Shown here: piece after piece, positions 1 to 11,203 of the stretch
How positions within the stretch are numbered: the first letter of the stretch is position 1
Layout: each line of letters begins with the position of its first letter
Assembly: GCF_001591485.1 (NCBI RefSeq)
Contig: NZ_BCUZ01000021.1
Coordinates: 1-34,213, forward strand
Direction of reading: 5' to 3'
DNA from: Neobacillus fumarioli NBRC 102428
GTDB lineage: Bacteria > Bacillota > Bacilli > Bacillales > Cytobacillaceae
Length of the DNA stretch: 34,213 nt
Made by a program: the position numbers and the translations under genes
Notes under the pieces: generated by a model
What the model was told of the DNA's origin: nothing
Seen by the model: the letters and a program-made list of their open reading frames with translations, nothing else
The model's database searches: none

Positions 1-160
1 ATACATATTTTTGAGATAATGTACATTATTTTTTAAAATTAAATTTACAACTTGGTAACAAATTTAATAAGGCAGCAGGATGGAGATATGCTATAATTTA
101 TCTCTGCATTGGCTATTTTGTTTGATCACTTGTATAAATTCGGATTTCGGAGGGGGATTT

Positions 161-523
161 ATGAACTTTCAGTACAAAAAAAGGATCATCGCGACAGCAC
201 TTACACAAGTTGTCATTGTATTATTATCCTTTATTTTTTATCATAAAATTTCTTTACTTAGTTATATCAATATATCTTTTTATATTTCAGCTGTTTTTCT
301 GCTCTTATCTTTGTTGATTTATACCATTCAGTCCGGTTTTTATGATGTTATTTCAAAGTCACTTAATATGATAGGATCCAGAGGGATTCAACGAAAATTC
401 AGTGAAGTCCCTGCTTTATCTGAACTAGTTACAATGAATAAAAAACCTCTGCTGGTTCATGGGCTTGTAAGCGGCCTGTTCATGTTAATTGCACTTGCCA
501 TTTACTATTGGCAACTCACTTGA
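161..523 (+). CDS. DUF3899-type small membrane protein
   Basis: This encodes a 120-residue protein of unknown function. The start at 161 is chosen over an upstream ATG at 80 because a strong ribosome site (CGGAGGGGG) ends a few bases before it. Three hydrophobic segments are visible, at about residues 9-28, 37-58 and 98-118, joined by a basic loop of about 40 residues, so it is predicted to be a cytoplasmic-membrane protein. Length, topology and position just upstream of trpS resemble DUF3899 proteins of Bacillaceae; that assignment is from memory of the family. The trpS promoter begins inside its last codons, so the genes are adjacent but separately promoted. No catalytic motif is seen. Confidence 0.75.
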   Translation: MNFQYKKRIIATALTQVVIVLLSFIFYHKISLLSYINISFYISAVFLLLSLLIYTIQSGFYDVISKSLNMIGSRGIQRKFSEVPALSELVTMNKKPLLVHGLVSGLFMLIALAIYYWQLT

Positions 524-548
524 AAAGCAATATGGGATTATTTATAAT
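520..548 (+). promoter_or_regulatory. Sigma-A promoter of the trpS T-box transcript
   Basis: TTGAAA at 520-525 and a perfect TATAAT at 543-548 are separated by 17 bases. The -35 element overlaps the stop codon of the upstream membrane-protein gene. Transcription would begin near 555, giving a leader of about 390 bases before trpS. Confidence 0.7.
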
Positions 549-569
549 AAATATAATTCCATATTGATG

Positions 570-830
570 ATGGCTATGAAAAAGAATAGTACGTATTCGT
601 CTTCGTTATAGAGAGTTTGTGGCTGGTGGAAACAAACACGAAAGGATACGGAATGGACTTTGGAGCTTCTTTCTGAATATAAAGTAGGAAAAGACGTGTC
701 CTTAACGTTAATAAGGATTCTCTACCGTTTGTTTAGCGGTTGGGAAACTAAAGTGACTCTTAATGAGTAATTAGGGTGGTACCGCGAGCCATTCGTCCCT
801 ATTTCGATGGGATGAATGGCTTTTTTAATT
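570..830 (+). promoter_or_regulatory. Tryptophan T-box leader with terminator (trpS)
   Basis: This is a tRNA-sensing T-box riboswitch. The stem I signature GAGAGTTTGTGG...GGTGGAAA lies at 611-632. GAA-TGG-AC at 651-658 puts a UGG (Trp) specifier at 654-656. The conserved T-box AGGGTGGTACCGCG is at 773-786, followed by a terminator with stem arms 787-799 and 809-821 and a T-run at 821-826. By the known mechanism, uncharged tRNA-Trp pairs with the specifier and with the T-box bulge and stabilises the antiterminator, turning on trpS when charged tRNA-Trp is scarce. The Trp specificity agrees with the downstream gene. Confidence 0.93.
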
Positions 831-915
831 GTCCAGCTCCAAGCGCCTAGCCCCTCGGGACAAAAACCAGACATTTCGTGCTGATTTGCCTTTCCGGGCT
901 GCAAGGCGCTTGCGA
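827..915 (+). repeat. Dispersed structured repeat, copy 1 (trpS 5' UTR)
   Basis: A GC-richer block starts TTGTCCAGCTCCAAGCGCCTAG and ends CTGCAAGGCGCTTGCG. The outer arms AAGCGCCT (841-848) and AGGCGCTT (904-911) are perfect inverted repeats, and inner segments CCCCTCGGGA and TTTCCGGGCT can also pair. It lies between the T-box terminator and the trpS ribosome site, so it is transcribed in the trpS 5' UTR whenever the terminator is read through. The same edges recur at 26817-27005 and, inverted, at 34195-34213. No function is known to me. Confidence 0.7.
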
Positions 916-935
916 TTTTCTTATTTATTAAGTAG

Positions 936-1937
<1,002 letters not shown>

Positions 1938-1941
1938 AACA

Positions 1942-1972
1942 AAAAGCCTGACCCCTTAGAGGTTAGGCTTTT
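1942..1972. terminator. Bidirectional terminator between trpS and yjbA
   Basis: The hairpin AAAGCCTGACC / GGTTAGGCTTT has A-tracts and T-tracts on the two sides, so it can end both trpS (plus) and yjbA (minus). The yjbA stop codon abuts the hairpin. Confidence 0.75.
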
Positions 1973-2717
1973 AATTTACTTTCGGGCCATGTTCCATTTC
2001 CCAGAGCTTTTCAAAAAACGGCTGCCCTTTAATGATATTTTCACAGAAGACTTCATGCTTCTTGGACCATCCATACTTGGCTTCCTCGAAAAGCTGTTCC
2101 CAAGCTTCTTCAAATGGTAATTCTTGAATGCTGGCATATCTTTCAGGACACCATTCAGTTAACCAATAGCGGACTTCTGCTTCATTTTTGGATGAGAACA
2201 ATTGATCCAGTGCCATAAATAACAGCTGCTTTAATTGCCGCTCTTTTCTTGTTAACCCTCTCATTAATTCCGGCTCAGGAGATAGGATATGGAAATCTTT
2301 CTGCTTTGTCTGTAGTTGAAATTGATAATTTTGCGGCTCGTGGGTGCTGATCATTTCATAGACAAGCTGCTCTTGCCTTGGGATTAATCTACTTTTGCGA
2401 ATCGGGATATTATAACCGATCGTATCGACTGCCAGTATGCCCGTCCCATCTGTCACAACAAAACAATTATCAAGCTGAATTCTTTCATGATTTTTTCTTA
2501 AATAGGCTTTTTGGTAAGTATCATTCAGAAGTTGCTGTGGTAATTCCGATAAGTCGTTTTCAATATAGTTATAAAGACAAGTTTCAACTTTTAACAATGG
2601 CACTTGGTCTAATAGCTCCACACAGTCATCTTTGCGCCACTCATGAAAGTGGCAAACATTATAACCGTTCTCTTCCCCTTCAAACCAATTGACCCATACA
2701 TCATGAAGATATAACAT
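1971..2717 (-). CDS. yjbA: YjbA family protein (DUF3603)
   Basis: This 248-residue soluble protein has no recognised catalytic motif. It is rich in acidic and aromatic residues and starts [16 protein letters not shown], a start I associate with the Bacillaceae YjbA/DUF3603 family. There is no signal peptide or membrane segment. An AGGGG ribosome site precedes the ATG on the minus strand. In B. subtilis yjbA also sits between the app operon and trpS, and that synteny holds here. Function is unknown; the family call rests on sequence memory plus position. Confidence 0.85.
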   Translation of the reverse strand: MLYLHDVWVNWFEGEENGYNVCHFHEWRKDDCVELLDQVPLLKVETCLYNYIENDLSELPQQLLNDTYQKAYLRKNHERIQLDNCFVVTDGTGILAVDTIGYNIPIRKSRLIPRQEQLVYEMISTHEPQNYQFQLQTKQKDFHILSPEPELMRGLTRKERQLKQLLFMALDQLFSSKNEAEVRYWLTEWCPERYASIQELPFEEAWEQLFEEAKYGWSKKHEVFCENIIKGQPFFEKLWEMEHGPKVN

Positions 2718-2861
2718 TCATACAACCCCTCACTTCAACAATCTATTTGTCAATCAGTATAGGCAGGCCTTAGTTAAATTATTCCTTTCAATAGATATTT
2801 ACCCAATTGACTTGAAGAATTGTTTTTTTACCAAATCCCCCTTATTTTCCACTATACCAAC

Positions 2862-2897
2862 AAAAAGAGATGATCCATAATAGGACCATCCCTTTTT
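2862..2897 (-). terminator. Terminator of the opp/app operon
   Basis: Read on the minus strand, AAAAAGGGATGGTCC pairs with GGATCATCTCTTTTT around a loop of about 6 bases, with two G-U pairs and a T-run, a few bases after the binding-protein stop codon. Confidence 0.75.
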
Positions 2898-2905
2898 GAT
2901 TTTGT

Positions 2906-4650
2906 TTATTCTACATCTGGAGTTGCACTTGTAACCGTAACATTTGCCCAAGCGTTAACATCTGTACCATAATTTGCATTTAATCCTTTTACACGATTAT
3001 TGACTGGTGTAATGTTTGAACGGAATAATGTCGGAATGACCGGCATTTCATCATTCATATAGGTTTGCCATTCATCGTAAATTTTCTTACCATAAGCATG
3101 ATCAAAGGCTTTTTCCGAATGGCCGTCCGCTAATAATTGATCGTTTTTGTCACTCACAAAGCGAGAGTAGTTAAATGAAACATCTCTGCTGTATACCATA
3201 AGGATCAACATCTGTGCCTGTCCCCCAAGCAGCAGCAAAAATATCTACTTTCGGATCATCATTTTGTACCATTTTATAGAAGGAGTTGAATTCTGCCAGG
3301 CGGCCGTCAACTAGTTGAACATTCAAGCCGACATTTTTCCAGCATTGGATATAGAATTTCGCCAGCGGTTCAGCAATATCTCCGCCGCTCATGAACAAGA
3401 AGTTAATCGTAAATTTCTTGCCATTCGGATCTTCACGGAAACCATCGCCATCAATATCTTTGTAGCCTGCTTCATCCAATAATTTTTTCGCCTTTGCTGG
3501 ATCATAACCTATCGCATTGGCATTCTTATCATACCAGTCTGGGAAGGATGGCGGAATTAACGATGTAGCGGGGAATCTTAACCCATTGTAAAGCTTATCA
3601 CCGACAGTTTTTGTGTCGATGGCATAGGCCATCGCCTGGCGGAGGCGCTTATCTTGGAATTTCGGATTATCCATCACGTTTACAGATTTTTTCGCATCCC
3701 AGTGGCCCAATTTAAAGCCAATATAATTGTATGCTAAATCAATTTGGCCGATCAACTGGATGTTTTTAGACCCTTTGGCAGACATATATTGATCTTCTGG
3801 AAATTCTCCGGCCACATCGACTTCGCCTTTTTTAAGCGCCTGGACAATAACCTTAGGGTTCACGACTTTCAAAATAATCGATTTTAACTTTGGCTTTCCA
3901 GCATAGAAATCGTCATTGCGCCCAAACTCAACAGATTCTCCCGGAACGATCTTTTTAATTTTAAAAGGTCCAAAACGATTGGTGCCTTATGGATTTTATC
4001 TGATTTTGCCAAATCTTTAATTGGAACGTCACCTAAGTAATGTTTAGGCATTGCATATGCCCACAGCCCTGTTAATAATGACGGATTTGCTTTTGTAAAC
4101 GTAATCGAAAGAGTTTTGTCGTTAATGATTTTTATTCCGGAAATATTTGGGGATTTTCCTTCGTGATATTCTTTCATTCCCACGATACTTTGCATAAGCT
4201 CATCCCCATATCGGACACCTGTATAATCTTTGTTACCGATGACAAGGAATGAATATTCATAATCTTGGGCTGTAACCGGTTTGCCGTCTGACCAATTCAC
4301 ATTGTCTTTAATGGTGACTGTAATGGTTTTATTGTCATTGGAAAGCTTGTATGTTGCTGGCCCGTCATTTGTTATTTCATAGTTCTTATTTACCGAGAAT
4401 AACGGAATGTCAAAAAATTGCATGACATCAGCATCCGGCTGACCTTCATAAAATGCATAGTTCAACGTGCCTTCAAAAGGTGTATCGGAAACGAGTGCGT
4501 AATGAAGCGTTCCATCCTTGATTGGTGTTTTGTTATTCTTCACAGATTTCGGAAATTTCCCGATATTTTCTTCGGCATTCCCTTTTGATGCGGTATTCCC
4601 GCTGCCACTCGTTGAGTTGGAGCAGGCTGATTGGAGCATGCCCAAGACAA
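2906..4650 (-). pseudogene. Oligopeptide ABC transporter substrate-binding protein, frameshifted
   Basis: This is the remnant of an OppA/AppA-type extracytoplasmic lipoprotein that would deliver peptides to the OppBC permease. Three reading frames must be joined: 4645-3884, about 3975-3171, and about 3195-2906. The first shift lies near 3971-3976 in a run of four A (a base appears lost; the alternative frame restores GPFKIKKIVPGESVEFGRND). The second lies near 3190-3197 (restoring VYSRDVSFNYSRF). The 5' end is also damaged: only the last residues of a signal peptide remain (IVLGMLQSAC), directly after the truncated oppB. About 580 residues in total matches the family. The SBP-family-5 core (YSFLVIGNKDY, FKDKRLRQAMAYAID-like segment) is recognisable. 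As it stands the gene cannot give a full-length secreted protein. Confidence 0.85.
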
Positions 4651-5406
4651 TCCAAGGAAGGCAGTGATCGGCAAAAGCGAGTTTCTAAAAATATGATGAT
4701 TGTAAACCTTTGATTCGCTGACACCTTTCGCTCTGGCGGTTTTCACAAAGTCTTTTAATTTCGTATCAATAATCTCATTCCGCAAAAATTGAATCGTAAC
4801 GGTTGTACTAACAATAGCACCGGAAAAGGCCGGGAGCACGAGGTGATTCAATTTGCTCATATAGTAAGCAAATGTACCATTTTGAGCTTGAATATCGACA
4901 CTGCCGCTTGTAGGAAACCAGCCAAGGACAAAACCAAAAATAAACAAGACAAGTAAGGCAAAAATAAACAATGGAGTGGCAAATGTTACGTAATTGTATC
5001 CGACAATCAATTTATCTGCCCATGTATCCGTCCAACGACCGCTAATAACGCCTAAAGGAATGGCAATCAAGTAACTTAAAATCAACACCGCTACCCCTAA
5101 CAGGATGGTATTCCCCAATTTTCCGGCAATTAGCTGGGTAACTGGGATTTGATAAATGATGGACATTCCCAAATCGCCATGGAACAACCCTTTAATCCAA
5201 CGGCCATATTGAATAGGTAAGGGATCGTCCATACCTAATTTATGTTTTAATTCCATTAATGTATGCGCGTCCATTTTTGGATTACTTGCAAGACGCCCTG
5301 TTAACGCGTCCCCAGGCATGGCTTTAGCCAAGGCAAAGATTAGAATGCTTAAGATCAATAACTGAGGGATCATAAATACGATTCGTCGCAAGATAAATTT
5401 CAACAT
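4651..5406 (-). pseudogene. appB: Oligopeptide ABC permease OppB/AppB, 3'-truncated
   Basis: About 252 residues of a DppB/OppB-type inner-membrane permease remain. It starts MLKFILRRIVFMIPQL, a typical first helix, followed by the periplasmic loop and several membrane helices. Part of the EAA coupling region is present (VKTARAKGVSESKVYNHHIFRN, positions about 4690-4755). The family normally continues for about 60-70 more residues after ITAFLG; here the sequence switches abruptly to the start of the binding protein in another frame, ending after about 35 unrelated residues. The end of oppB, all of oppC and most of the binding-protein signal peptide are therefore missing, consistent with one deletion. 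It lies 15 bases after oppF in the same operon. Confidence 0.85.
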
Positions 5407-5421
5407 TTGTCTGTCCCCCTC

Positions 5422-6322
5422 CTAAGGCAGTGCAACCGAATGGGTAGCAGAAATAGGTTTAAGCGGATAACTCTTACCCTCGGCATTAAAGTATTGACCG
5501 TATGAATGTTTATATTCTGCATGCACTTCCTTGCGCAGTAACAATTGTTTCTCGCGATTTGCCGGATTCATATCTGGTATGGCAGGAATCAATCTCTTTG
5601 TATAAATATGCTGCGGGTTTGTATAAATGTCCTCGCTTGTCCCCTCTTCTACGAATTGACCGCGATACATGATTCCTATCCTGTCACACATATGCCGAAT
5701 GATTCCTAAGTCATGGCTGATAAATAGATAAGTTAACTGAAACTCCTTTTGAATATCTTTAATGAAATTCAACACTTGGGCCTGAACCGATACATCAAGT
5801 GCTGAAACAGGCTCATCCGCAATAATCAACTTTGGCTTCAAGGTTAGCGCCCTGGCAATGCCGATCCGCTGGCGCTGACCCCCAGAAAATTCATGCGGAT
5901 ATTTAGCAATTGATTCAGGGTTTAAGCCAACTTTCTCAATATAATACTGAACTTTTTTCTTCTCCCGGCGATATCTCTCGTAGTTCCTAATTGGTTCCGC
6001 GATAATATCCAACACTCGCTTTCGTGGATTTAAAGAGGAATAGGGATCTTGGAAAATCATTTGAATATCTTTGCGATATTGATGAAACTCTCGCCTGCTT
6101 AATTTCGCCAAATTTTTGCCCTCAAATAGGATTTCTCCAGAGGTTGCTTTATTTAGTCCAATTATCGTGCGACCGGTTGTTGTCTTCCCGCAGCCAGATT
6201 CACCGACAAGCCCGTATGTTTCCCCTTGTCTTAGTTTAAAGCTGATATCATCTACCGCCTTTACATAGGAGACCACTCTTCGGAAAAAACCGCCGCGGAT
6301 CGGATAATACACTTTAAGATGA

Positions 6323-6342
<20 letters not shown>
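5422..6342 (-). CDS. appF: Oligopeptide ABC transporter ATP-binding protein OppF/AppF
   Basis: This 306-residue ABC ATPase would couple ATP hydrolysis to peptide uptake with OppD. Walker A is GESGCGKTT (about residue 47), the Q-loop is QMIFQDPYSSLNPR, the signature is FSGGQRQRIGIARAL, Walker B is LIIADEP followed by SALD, and the H-loop is FISHDLG. The C-terminal oligopeptide-transporter extension (YTKRLIPAIPD and onward) is present and ends ISATHSVALP. No lesion is visible, so it is the only intact gene of the operon. Its start overlaps the end of oppD by 20 bases. With oppC gone and oppB, oppD and the binding protein broken, it probably has no working partner. Confidence 0.88.
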
Positions 6343-7345
<1,003 letters not shown>

Positions 7346-7520
7346 AACAAATCCCCCTAAACATAGTGGCAGTCAAAAACAAAAATACTATTAACCTATC
7401 TATTTAAAAAAAATACAAAACGACTATAAATGAACTATATTTACATAAAATTCTAATTTATATTTTTGACATTCGCAACACATTTTTTAATATATTCATA
7501 CTATTCTGTTAGTTATTGAC

Positions 7521-7549
7521 AAAAAAAAGCTTGAAACAACAAGCTTTCT
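7521..7549 (-). terminator. Terminator of yjaZ
   Basis: On the minus strand AAAGCTTG (loop TTGTTT) CAAGCTTT is followed by a run of eight T. It sits just after the yjaZ stop codon. The rest of 7346-7520 is a very AT-rich intergenic stretch that must hold any oppD promoter; I could not fix one convincingly. Confidence 0.8.
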
Positions 7550-7563
7550 AGTAAACAAGCTAT

Positions 7564-8340
7564 TTATTCATTAATAAATCGGGAAGCAGATATCGTAAAG
7601 GAGCTGTTTGCAGTATATTGATTTCTGCTATAATATTTGCCTACAATATGGTATCCTGCAGCATATCCGAGCAACTGTGGAAACCTTCCTCCCCCATATA
7701 ATAATTCATCATGAACCCGTTCATGCTTTTTTCGATTCAAGCGTTTTTTCAGAAATTGATCCCAAAAAAAATCTAATTCCTTTTCTGAATACATATGACA
7801 CCAATTTGCTAAGTATTTTTCCCCGCAATTCTCCAGAACCGCATATTCTGCCAGTCCTTCAATTATGATCGAATCCAGCAGAGTATACTCCTCTAATCTT
7901 TTATTTAAGGCGCGCAGCCGGCATACATGATGGTATTCATGGACAAACAACGCTTCAATTTCTTTCGGATCATCATAATAAGAAAGAAATAAAAACATCT
8001 TATCTGGGAAAGACACTCCTGCCTTACGCCTTTCCGACTGTCTGAGGAAAAATCCTCTTTCTTGTCCCAAGGGAAACAGGAAGATTGGAATATCTGGGCC
8101 GGACCATTTTTTTTGATATTTCCGAAATATTTTATCCACCTTTTCCCAGGCATTGTAATCGATCATGTCCCCTAAATGATTTCTTGATGCTTTTGATGGA
8201 CGATACATGCCAAATTTCAGCAGCTGATTATAGATATCATCTGCTGTTTGTCCTTTAAAGTACGGCTTAAGCTTTTCACAGATTTTCATTGGACGGTCAA
8301 AGTAATCCTTTAGCCATTGATCCGTTCGGATAATTCCCAT
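7564..8340 (-). CDS. yjaZ: YjaZ-like putative zinc metalloprotease (DUF2268)
   Basis: This 258-residue protein has a clear gluzincin-type motif HEYHH (HExxH) in VHEYHHVCRL near residue 137, followed about 25 residues later by EGLAEYAV, whose Glu residues could supply the third zinc ligand. This matches DUF2268, a family of predicted Zn-dependent proteases. There is no clear signal peptide, so it is likely cytoplasmic unless exported by an unusual route. Position between fabF and the app operon is the same as in B. subtilis, which supports the name. It is monocistronic, with its own terminator and with the fabF terminator upstream. Substrate is unknown. Confidence 0.83.
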   Translation of the reverse strand: MGIIRTDQWLKDYFDRPMKICEKLKPYFKGQTADDIYNQLLKFGMYRPSKASRNHLGDMIDYNAWEKVDKIFRKYQKKWSGPDIPIFLFPLGQERGFFLRQSERRKAGVSFPDKMFLFLSYYDDPKEIEALFVHEYHHVCRLRALNKRLEEYTLLDSIIIEGLAEYAVLENCGEKYLANWCHMYSEKELDFFWDQFLKKRLNRKKHERVHDELLYGGGRFPQLLGYAAGYHIVGKYYSRNQYTANSSFTISASRFINE

Positions 8341-8427
8341 CTCCGCACCCCATTTAGCATTAAATTGCCTTTCTACATTTTATGAACCACTTGTAGTTAC
8401 GTTCATGGGCGATCAATGGAGCTTGAC

Positions 8428-8459
8428 AAAAAAACCAAGCCTAACAGGCTTGGTTTTTT
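8428..8459 (-). terminator. Terminator of the fabH-fabF operon
   Basis: AAAACCAAGCCT (8431-8442) pairs with AGGCTTGGTTTT (8446-8457) around a 3-base loop, immediately after the fabF stop. T-runs on both sides could make it work in either direction; only fabF reads into it. Confidence 0.85.
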
Positions 8460-8463
8460 CCTT

Positions 8464-9702
8464 TTATTCATATTTCTTAAATATAATCGTAGCATTATGC
8501 CCCCCGAAGCCAAGGGAATTGCTCATTGCTGCTTTTAGTTCTTTTGGTCTTGCAGCATTTGTCACATAATCCAAATCACATTCCGGATCTGGTGTTTCAT
8601 AATTAATGGTAGGAGGGAGCATACTATCTCTCATTGCCAATAAGGTGAAAATCGCTTCTATTCCGCCGGCAGCGCCGAGCAAATGTCCTGTCATGGATTT
8701 AGTGGAACTGATCGGCAATTTGTAGGCATAATCTCCAAACACTTCTTTTACAGCAAGTGTCTCAAATTTATCATTATAATCAGTGCTGGTGCCATGAGCA
8801 TTGATATAGTCAATTTCCTCCGGTTTTAATCCGGCATCATGTAATGCCATTTTCATTGCCCTTGCCCCACCTTCGCCTGCTGGCGCCGGTGCCGTAATAT
8901 GATAGGCATCACCTGTTGCCCCGTAACCAACAATTTCAGCATAAATATGTGCGCCGCGGGCGAGCGCATGCTCCAACTCTTCTAAAACAACAATCCCGGC
9001 TCCTTCACCAATGATAAACCCGTCACGGTTTTTATCAAAAGGTCTGCATGCCGTTTGCGGATCCGGATTGGTAGATAAAGCTTTATTTGCTGAGAATCCC
9101 GCAACAGACATTTTCGTTATCGGAGCTTCTGTTCCGCCAGTGATCATAACGTCAGCATCACCGCGCTGAATCACTTTAAAAGCATCACCGATTGAATTGG
9201 TGCCTGTTGCACAAGCTGTTACAGTACAGGAATTAAATCCCTTTGCACCAAGGGTAATCGAAACCTGTCCTGCAGCCATATCCGGAATCATCATTGGCAC
9301 GAAGAACGGACTTACACGACGGTAACCTCTATTTTGAAAGATTTCAAATTGCTGTTCAAATGTTTCCATCCCGCCAATACCGGAACCGATCCAAACACCG
9401 ACACGGGGGGCATTTTCTTCATTAATCGTTAAATTGGCATCTTTTACGGCCATTAAAGCACTAGCTACCGCATATTGTGTAAATCGGTCCATTTTTCTAG
9501 CATCCGTTTTATCCATAAACAGTTCCGGGTTGAAGTCTTTCACTTCAGCCGCTACCTTTACCGGAAATTCATCCGCATTTAATCGTGTCAGCGGACCGAT
9601 GCCAGATTTGCCTTCCAATATTCCTTTCCAAGTTGTATCCACATCGTTACCAAGTGGTGTAATCATTCCAACACCTGTTACGACAACTCTGCGCTTATCC
9701 AT
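8464..9702 (-). CDS. fabF: 3-oxoacyl-[ACP] synthase II (KAS II)
   Basis: This 412-residue condensing enzyme elongates acyl-ACP with malonyl-ACP in type II fatty-acid synthesis. The Cys-His-His catalytic set is present: TACATG near residue 163, HGTSTDYND near 300, and GHLLGAAG near 340. The C-terminal glycine-rich [11 protein letters not shown] is typical. I place the start at 9702 rather than the ATG at 9708, because the GGAG ribosome site is 8 bases from the second ATG but only 2 from the first, and homologues start one or two residues before KKRVVVTG. It lies 58 bases after fabH with no terminator between, so it should share the FapR-controlled fabH promoter. Confidence 0.97.
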   Translation of the reverse strand: MDKRRVVVTGVGMITPLGNDVDTTWKGILEGKSGIGPLTRLNADEFPVKVAAEVKDFNPELFMDKTDARKMDRFTQYAVASALMAVKDANLTINEENAPRVGVWIGSGIGGMETFEQQFEIFQNRGYRRVSPFFVPMMIPDMAAGQVSITLGAKGFNSCTVTACATGTNSIGDAFKVIQRGDADVMITGGTEAPITKMSVAGFSANKALSTNPDPQTACRPFDKNRDGFIIGEGAGIVVLEELEHALARGAHIYAEIVGYGATGDAYHITAPAPAGEGGARAMKMALHDAGLKPEEIDYINAHGTSTDYNDKFETLAVKEVFGDYAYKLPISSTKSMTGHLLGAAGGIEAIFTLLAMRDSMLPPTINYETPDPECDLDYVTNAARPKELKAAMSNSLGFGGHNATIIFKKYE

Positions 9703-9760
9703 TTGCATGACTCCTTTTTTAATTAGTTTCAGAATATCTTCACTTGTGATCTATCAAATC

Positions 9761-10693
9761 CTATTTTCCCCAGCGGAGCGCAATGGCTCCCCACGTTAAT
9801 CCGCCGCCGAAACCGACCATCACTAGGACATCGTCATCTTTAATCTTCCCTGCTTCCAATTCTTCCACAATGGAAATCGGAATCGAAGCAGCAGAAGTAT
9901 TTCCATATTTATCAACTGTTTTTGACATTTTTTCGACCGGAAGTTCCAGCCTCTGTCTGGATGCTTCCATAATTCGGATATTCGCTTGATGCGGGATAAG
10001 AAAATCAACATCCTCTTTCTTTAATCCTGCTTTTTCAAGGACATTTATACAGCTTTCCCCCATTTGTCTTACAGCAAATTTAAACACTTCGCGTCCATTC
10101 ATAATGATATATTCGTCTTGGTAAAGATGTTTACCTCCAGTACCATCAGCACCAAGTTCAAATGAGAGAATGCCCCGATCCCCTGAAACACCTCCCATGA
10201 TGACGGCACCGGCACCATCCCCAAATAAAACAGCGGTATTCCGGTCTTCCCAGTTCGTAATTTTTGAGAGCTTTTCAACACCAACAACAAGAACATACTT
10301 ATAAACTTTCGCCTCAATAAATTGTTTGGCGGTAACCATTCCATACATAAATCCCGCACATGCCGCACTTATATCCATTGCCGCAGCTTTTGTTGCACCC
10401 AATCTTTCTTGGATTTTACAGGAAACAGAAGGAAAAGGGGTATCCGGTGTAACCGTTGCAACTAAAATTAAATCAATTTCTTCAGGTGTAATCCCTGCAT
10501 CTTTAATTGCTTTTTGAGCTGCAAAAAATGCCATATCCGATGTATCTACATCATCTGATGCAATCCGCCGCTGTTCAATGCCCGTTCTCGTACGAATCCA
10601 TTCATCAGAAGTATCCATCATCTTTTCCAAATCAAAGTTCGTGAGTACTTTTTCCGGCAAATACCTTCCTATTCCTATAACGCCTGCTCTCAT
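9761..10693 (-). CDS. fabH: 3-oxoacyl-[ACP] synthase III (KAS III)
   Basis: This 310-residue enzyme starts fatty-acid chains by condensing acyl-CoA with malonyl-ACP. In Bacillus it prefers branched primers, which sets membrane fluidity. The Cys-His-Asn triad is visible: SAACAGF (Cys near 112), IPHQANIRI (His near 237) and GNTSAASIP (Asn near 267). The C-terminal [15 protein letters not shown] is characteristic. An AAGGAG site precedes the ATG. It is first in the fabH-fabF operon behind a sigma-A promoter with a FapR-type operator. The sequence does not show whether a second fabH paralogue exists elsewhere. Confidence 0.97.
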   Translation of the reverse strand: MRAGVIGIGRYLPEKVLTNFDLEKMMDTSDEWIRTRTGIEQRRIASDDVDTSDMAFFAAQKAIKDAGITPEEIDLILVATVTPDTPFPSVSCKIQERLGATKAAAMDISAACAGFMYGMVTAKQFIEAKVYKYVLVVGVEKLSKITNWEDRNTAVLFGDGAGAVIMGGVSGDRGILSFELGADGTGGKHLYQDEYIIMNGREVFKFAVRQMGESCINVLEKAGLKKEDVDFLIPHQANIRIMEASRQRLELPVEKMSKTVDKYGNTSAASIPISIVEELEAGKIKDDDVLVMVGFGGGLTWGAIALRWGK

Positions 10694-10750
10694 GCTTCCA
10701 TCTCCTTAAAATTCATAAAAAACCTTTCGTTTATAGTTTATTATCAATTA

Positions 10751-10795
10751 TTATGACTTGGTACTAATTTTAACAAATGACATGCCGTTAATCAA
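10751..10795 (-). promoter_or_regulatory. fabHF promoter with FapR operator
   Basis: On the minus strand, TTGATT (10790-10795), a 17-base spacer and TAAAAT (10767-10772) form a sigma-A promoter. Directly after the -10 lies TTAGTACCAAGTCATAA (10751-10767), which keeps the TTAGTACC half and the TAA end of the FapR box. By the known FapR mechanism, malonyl-CoA would relieve repression. The operator covers the expected transcription start. Confidence 0.7.
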
Positions 10796-10894
10796 CAATT
10801 TCTTCCCTGCCCTCCTCCGCGATTGTCCACTCCTTTTATTCGTTTATTCATATTTTATAAATAAGAGAGTTTTTGGAAAGGAGCTATAAATATT

Positions 10895-11173
10895 ATGGAA
10901 GATTGGAAGAATGACGATCTTGATCTCGATGATGAACCGGAGAAAAATGAAAAGGAGGAGTGGGGCCATGATCCATTCACTGCTTTAATGTTTGGATCGC
11001 GTGCTACCGACCGGCATGGACGCCAAATTCACCAGCCGGCTGCCCAGCAGCAAGGAATCAATTATGAAGAATTAATGATCAATATCGATAAATTAATGGA
11101 ATCAGCCAAAGGATTAAAACCTTTGTTTCAAAAGATATATCCAGTTATTGAACAGTTTTGGAAGAAAAAATAG
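10895..11173 (+). CDS. Small acidic protein of unknown function
   Basis: I do not recognise this 92-residue protein. The first 25 residues are almost all Asp, Glu, Lys and Trp (MEDWKNDDLDLDDEPEK), then comes a conserved-looking HDPFTALMFGSRATDRHGRQIHQ, then an amphipathic C-terminal helix ending WKKK. There is no signal peptide or membrane segment. GGAAAGGAG precedes the ATG at good spacing, and a terminator follows directly, so it is a real monocistronic gene. In B. subtilis this spot upstream of fabH holds comZ and yjzB; it does not look like ComZ. CATATTTTA upstream resembles a sigma-K -10, but an AC lies 18 bases away instead of 16-17, so I do not call it. Confidence 0.7.
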   Translation: MEDWKNDDLDLDDEPEKNEKEEWGHDPFTALMFGSRATDRHGRQIHQPAAQQQGINYEELMINIDKLMESAKGLKPLFQKIYPVIEQFWKKK

Positions 11174-11200
11174 GCTGCCCTTATGGTGCAGCCTATTTTC
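11170..11200. terminator. Bidirectional terminator (10895 gene / yjaV)
   Basis: ATAGGCTGC (11170-11178) pairs with GCAGCCTAT (11188-11196), followed by TTTCTT. It separates two convergent genes and has A-rich sequence on the other side, so it may serve both. Confidence 0.75.
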
Positions 11201-11203
11201 TTG

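Noticed and set aside
3190-3976. Programmed frameshifting in the binding-protein gene
   Set aside because: Two shifts of different size, a missing signal peptide and lesions in other operon genes fit decay better; no stimulatory stem-loop or classic slippery heptamer is seen.
4533-4724. Short frames in both strands at the oppB junction
   Set aside because: They are by-products of the frame change at the deletion junction and match nothing.
7346-7563. Small gene in the AT-rich gap between oppD and yjaZ
   Set aside because: No frame with a ribosome site was found; it holds only the yjaZ terminator and presumably the oppD promoter.
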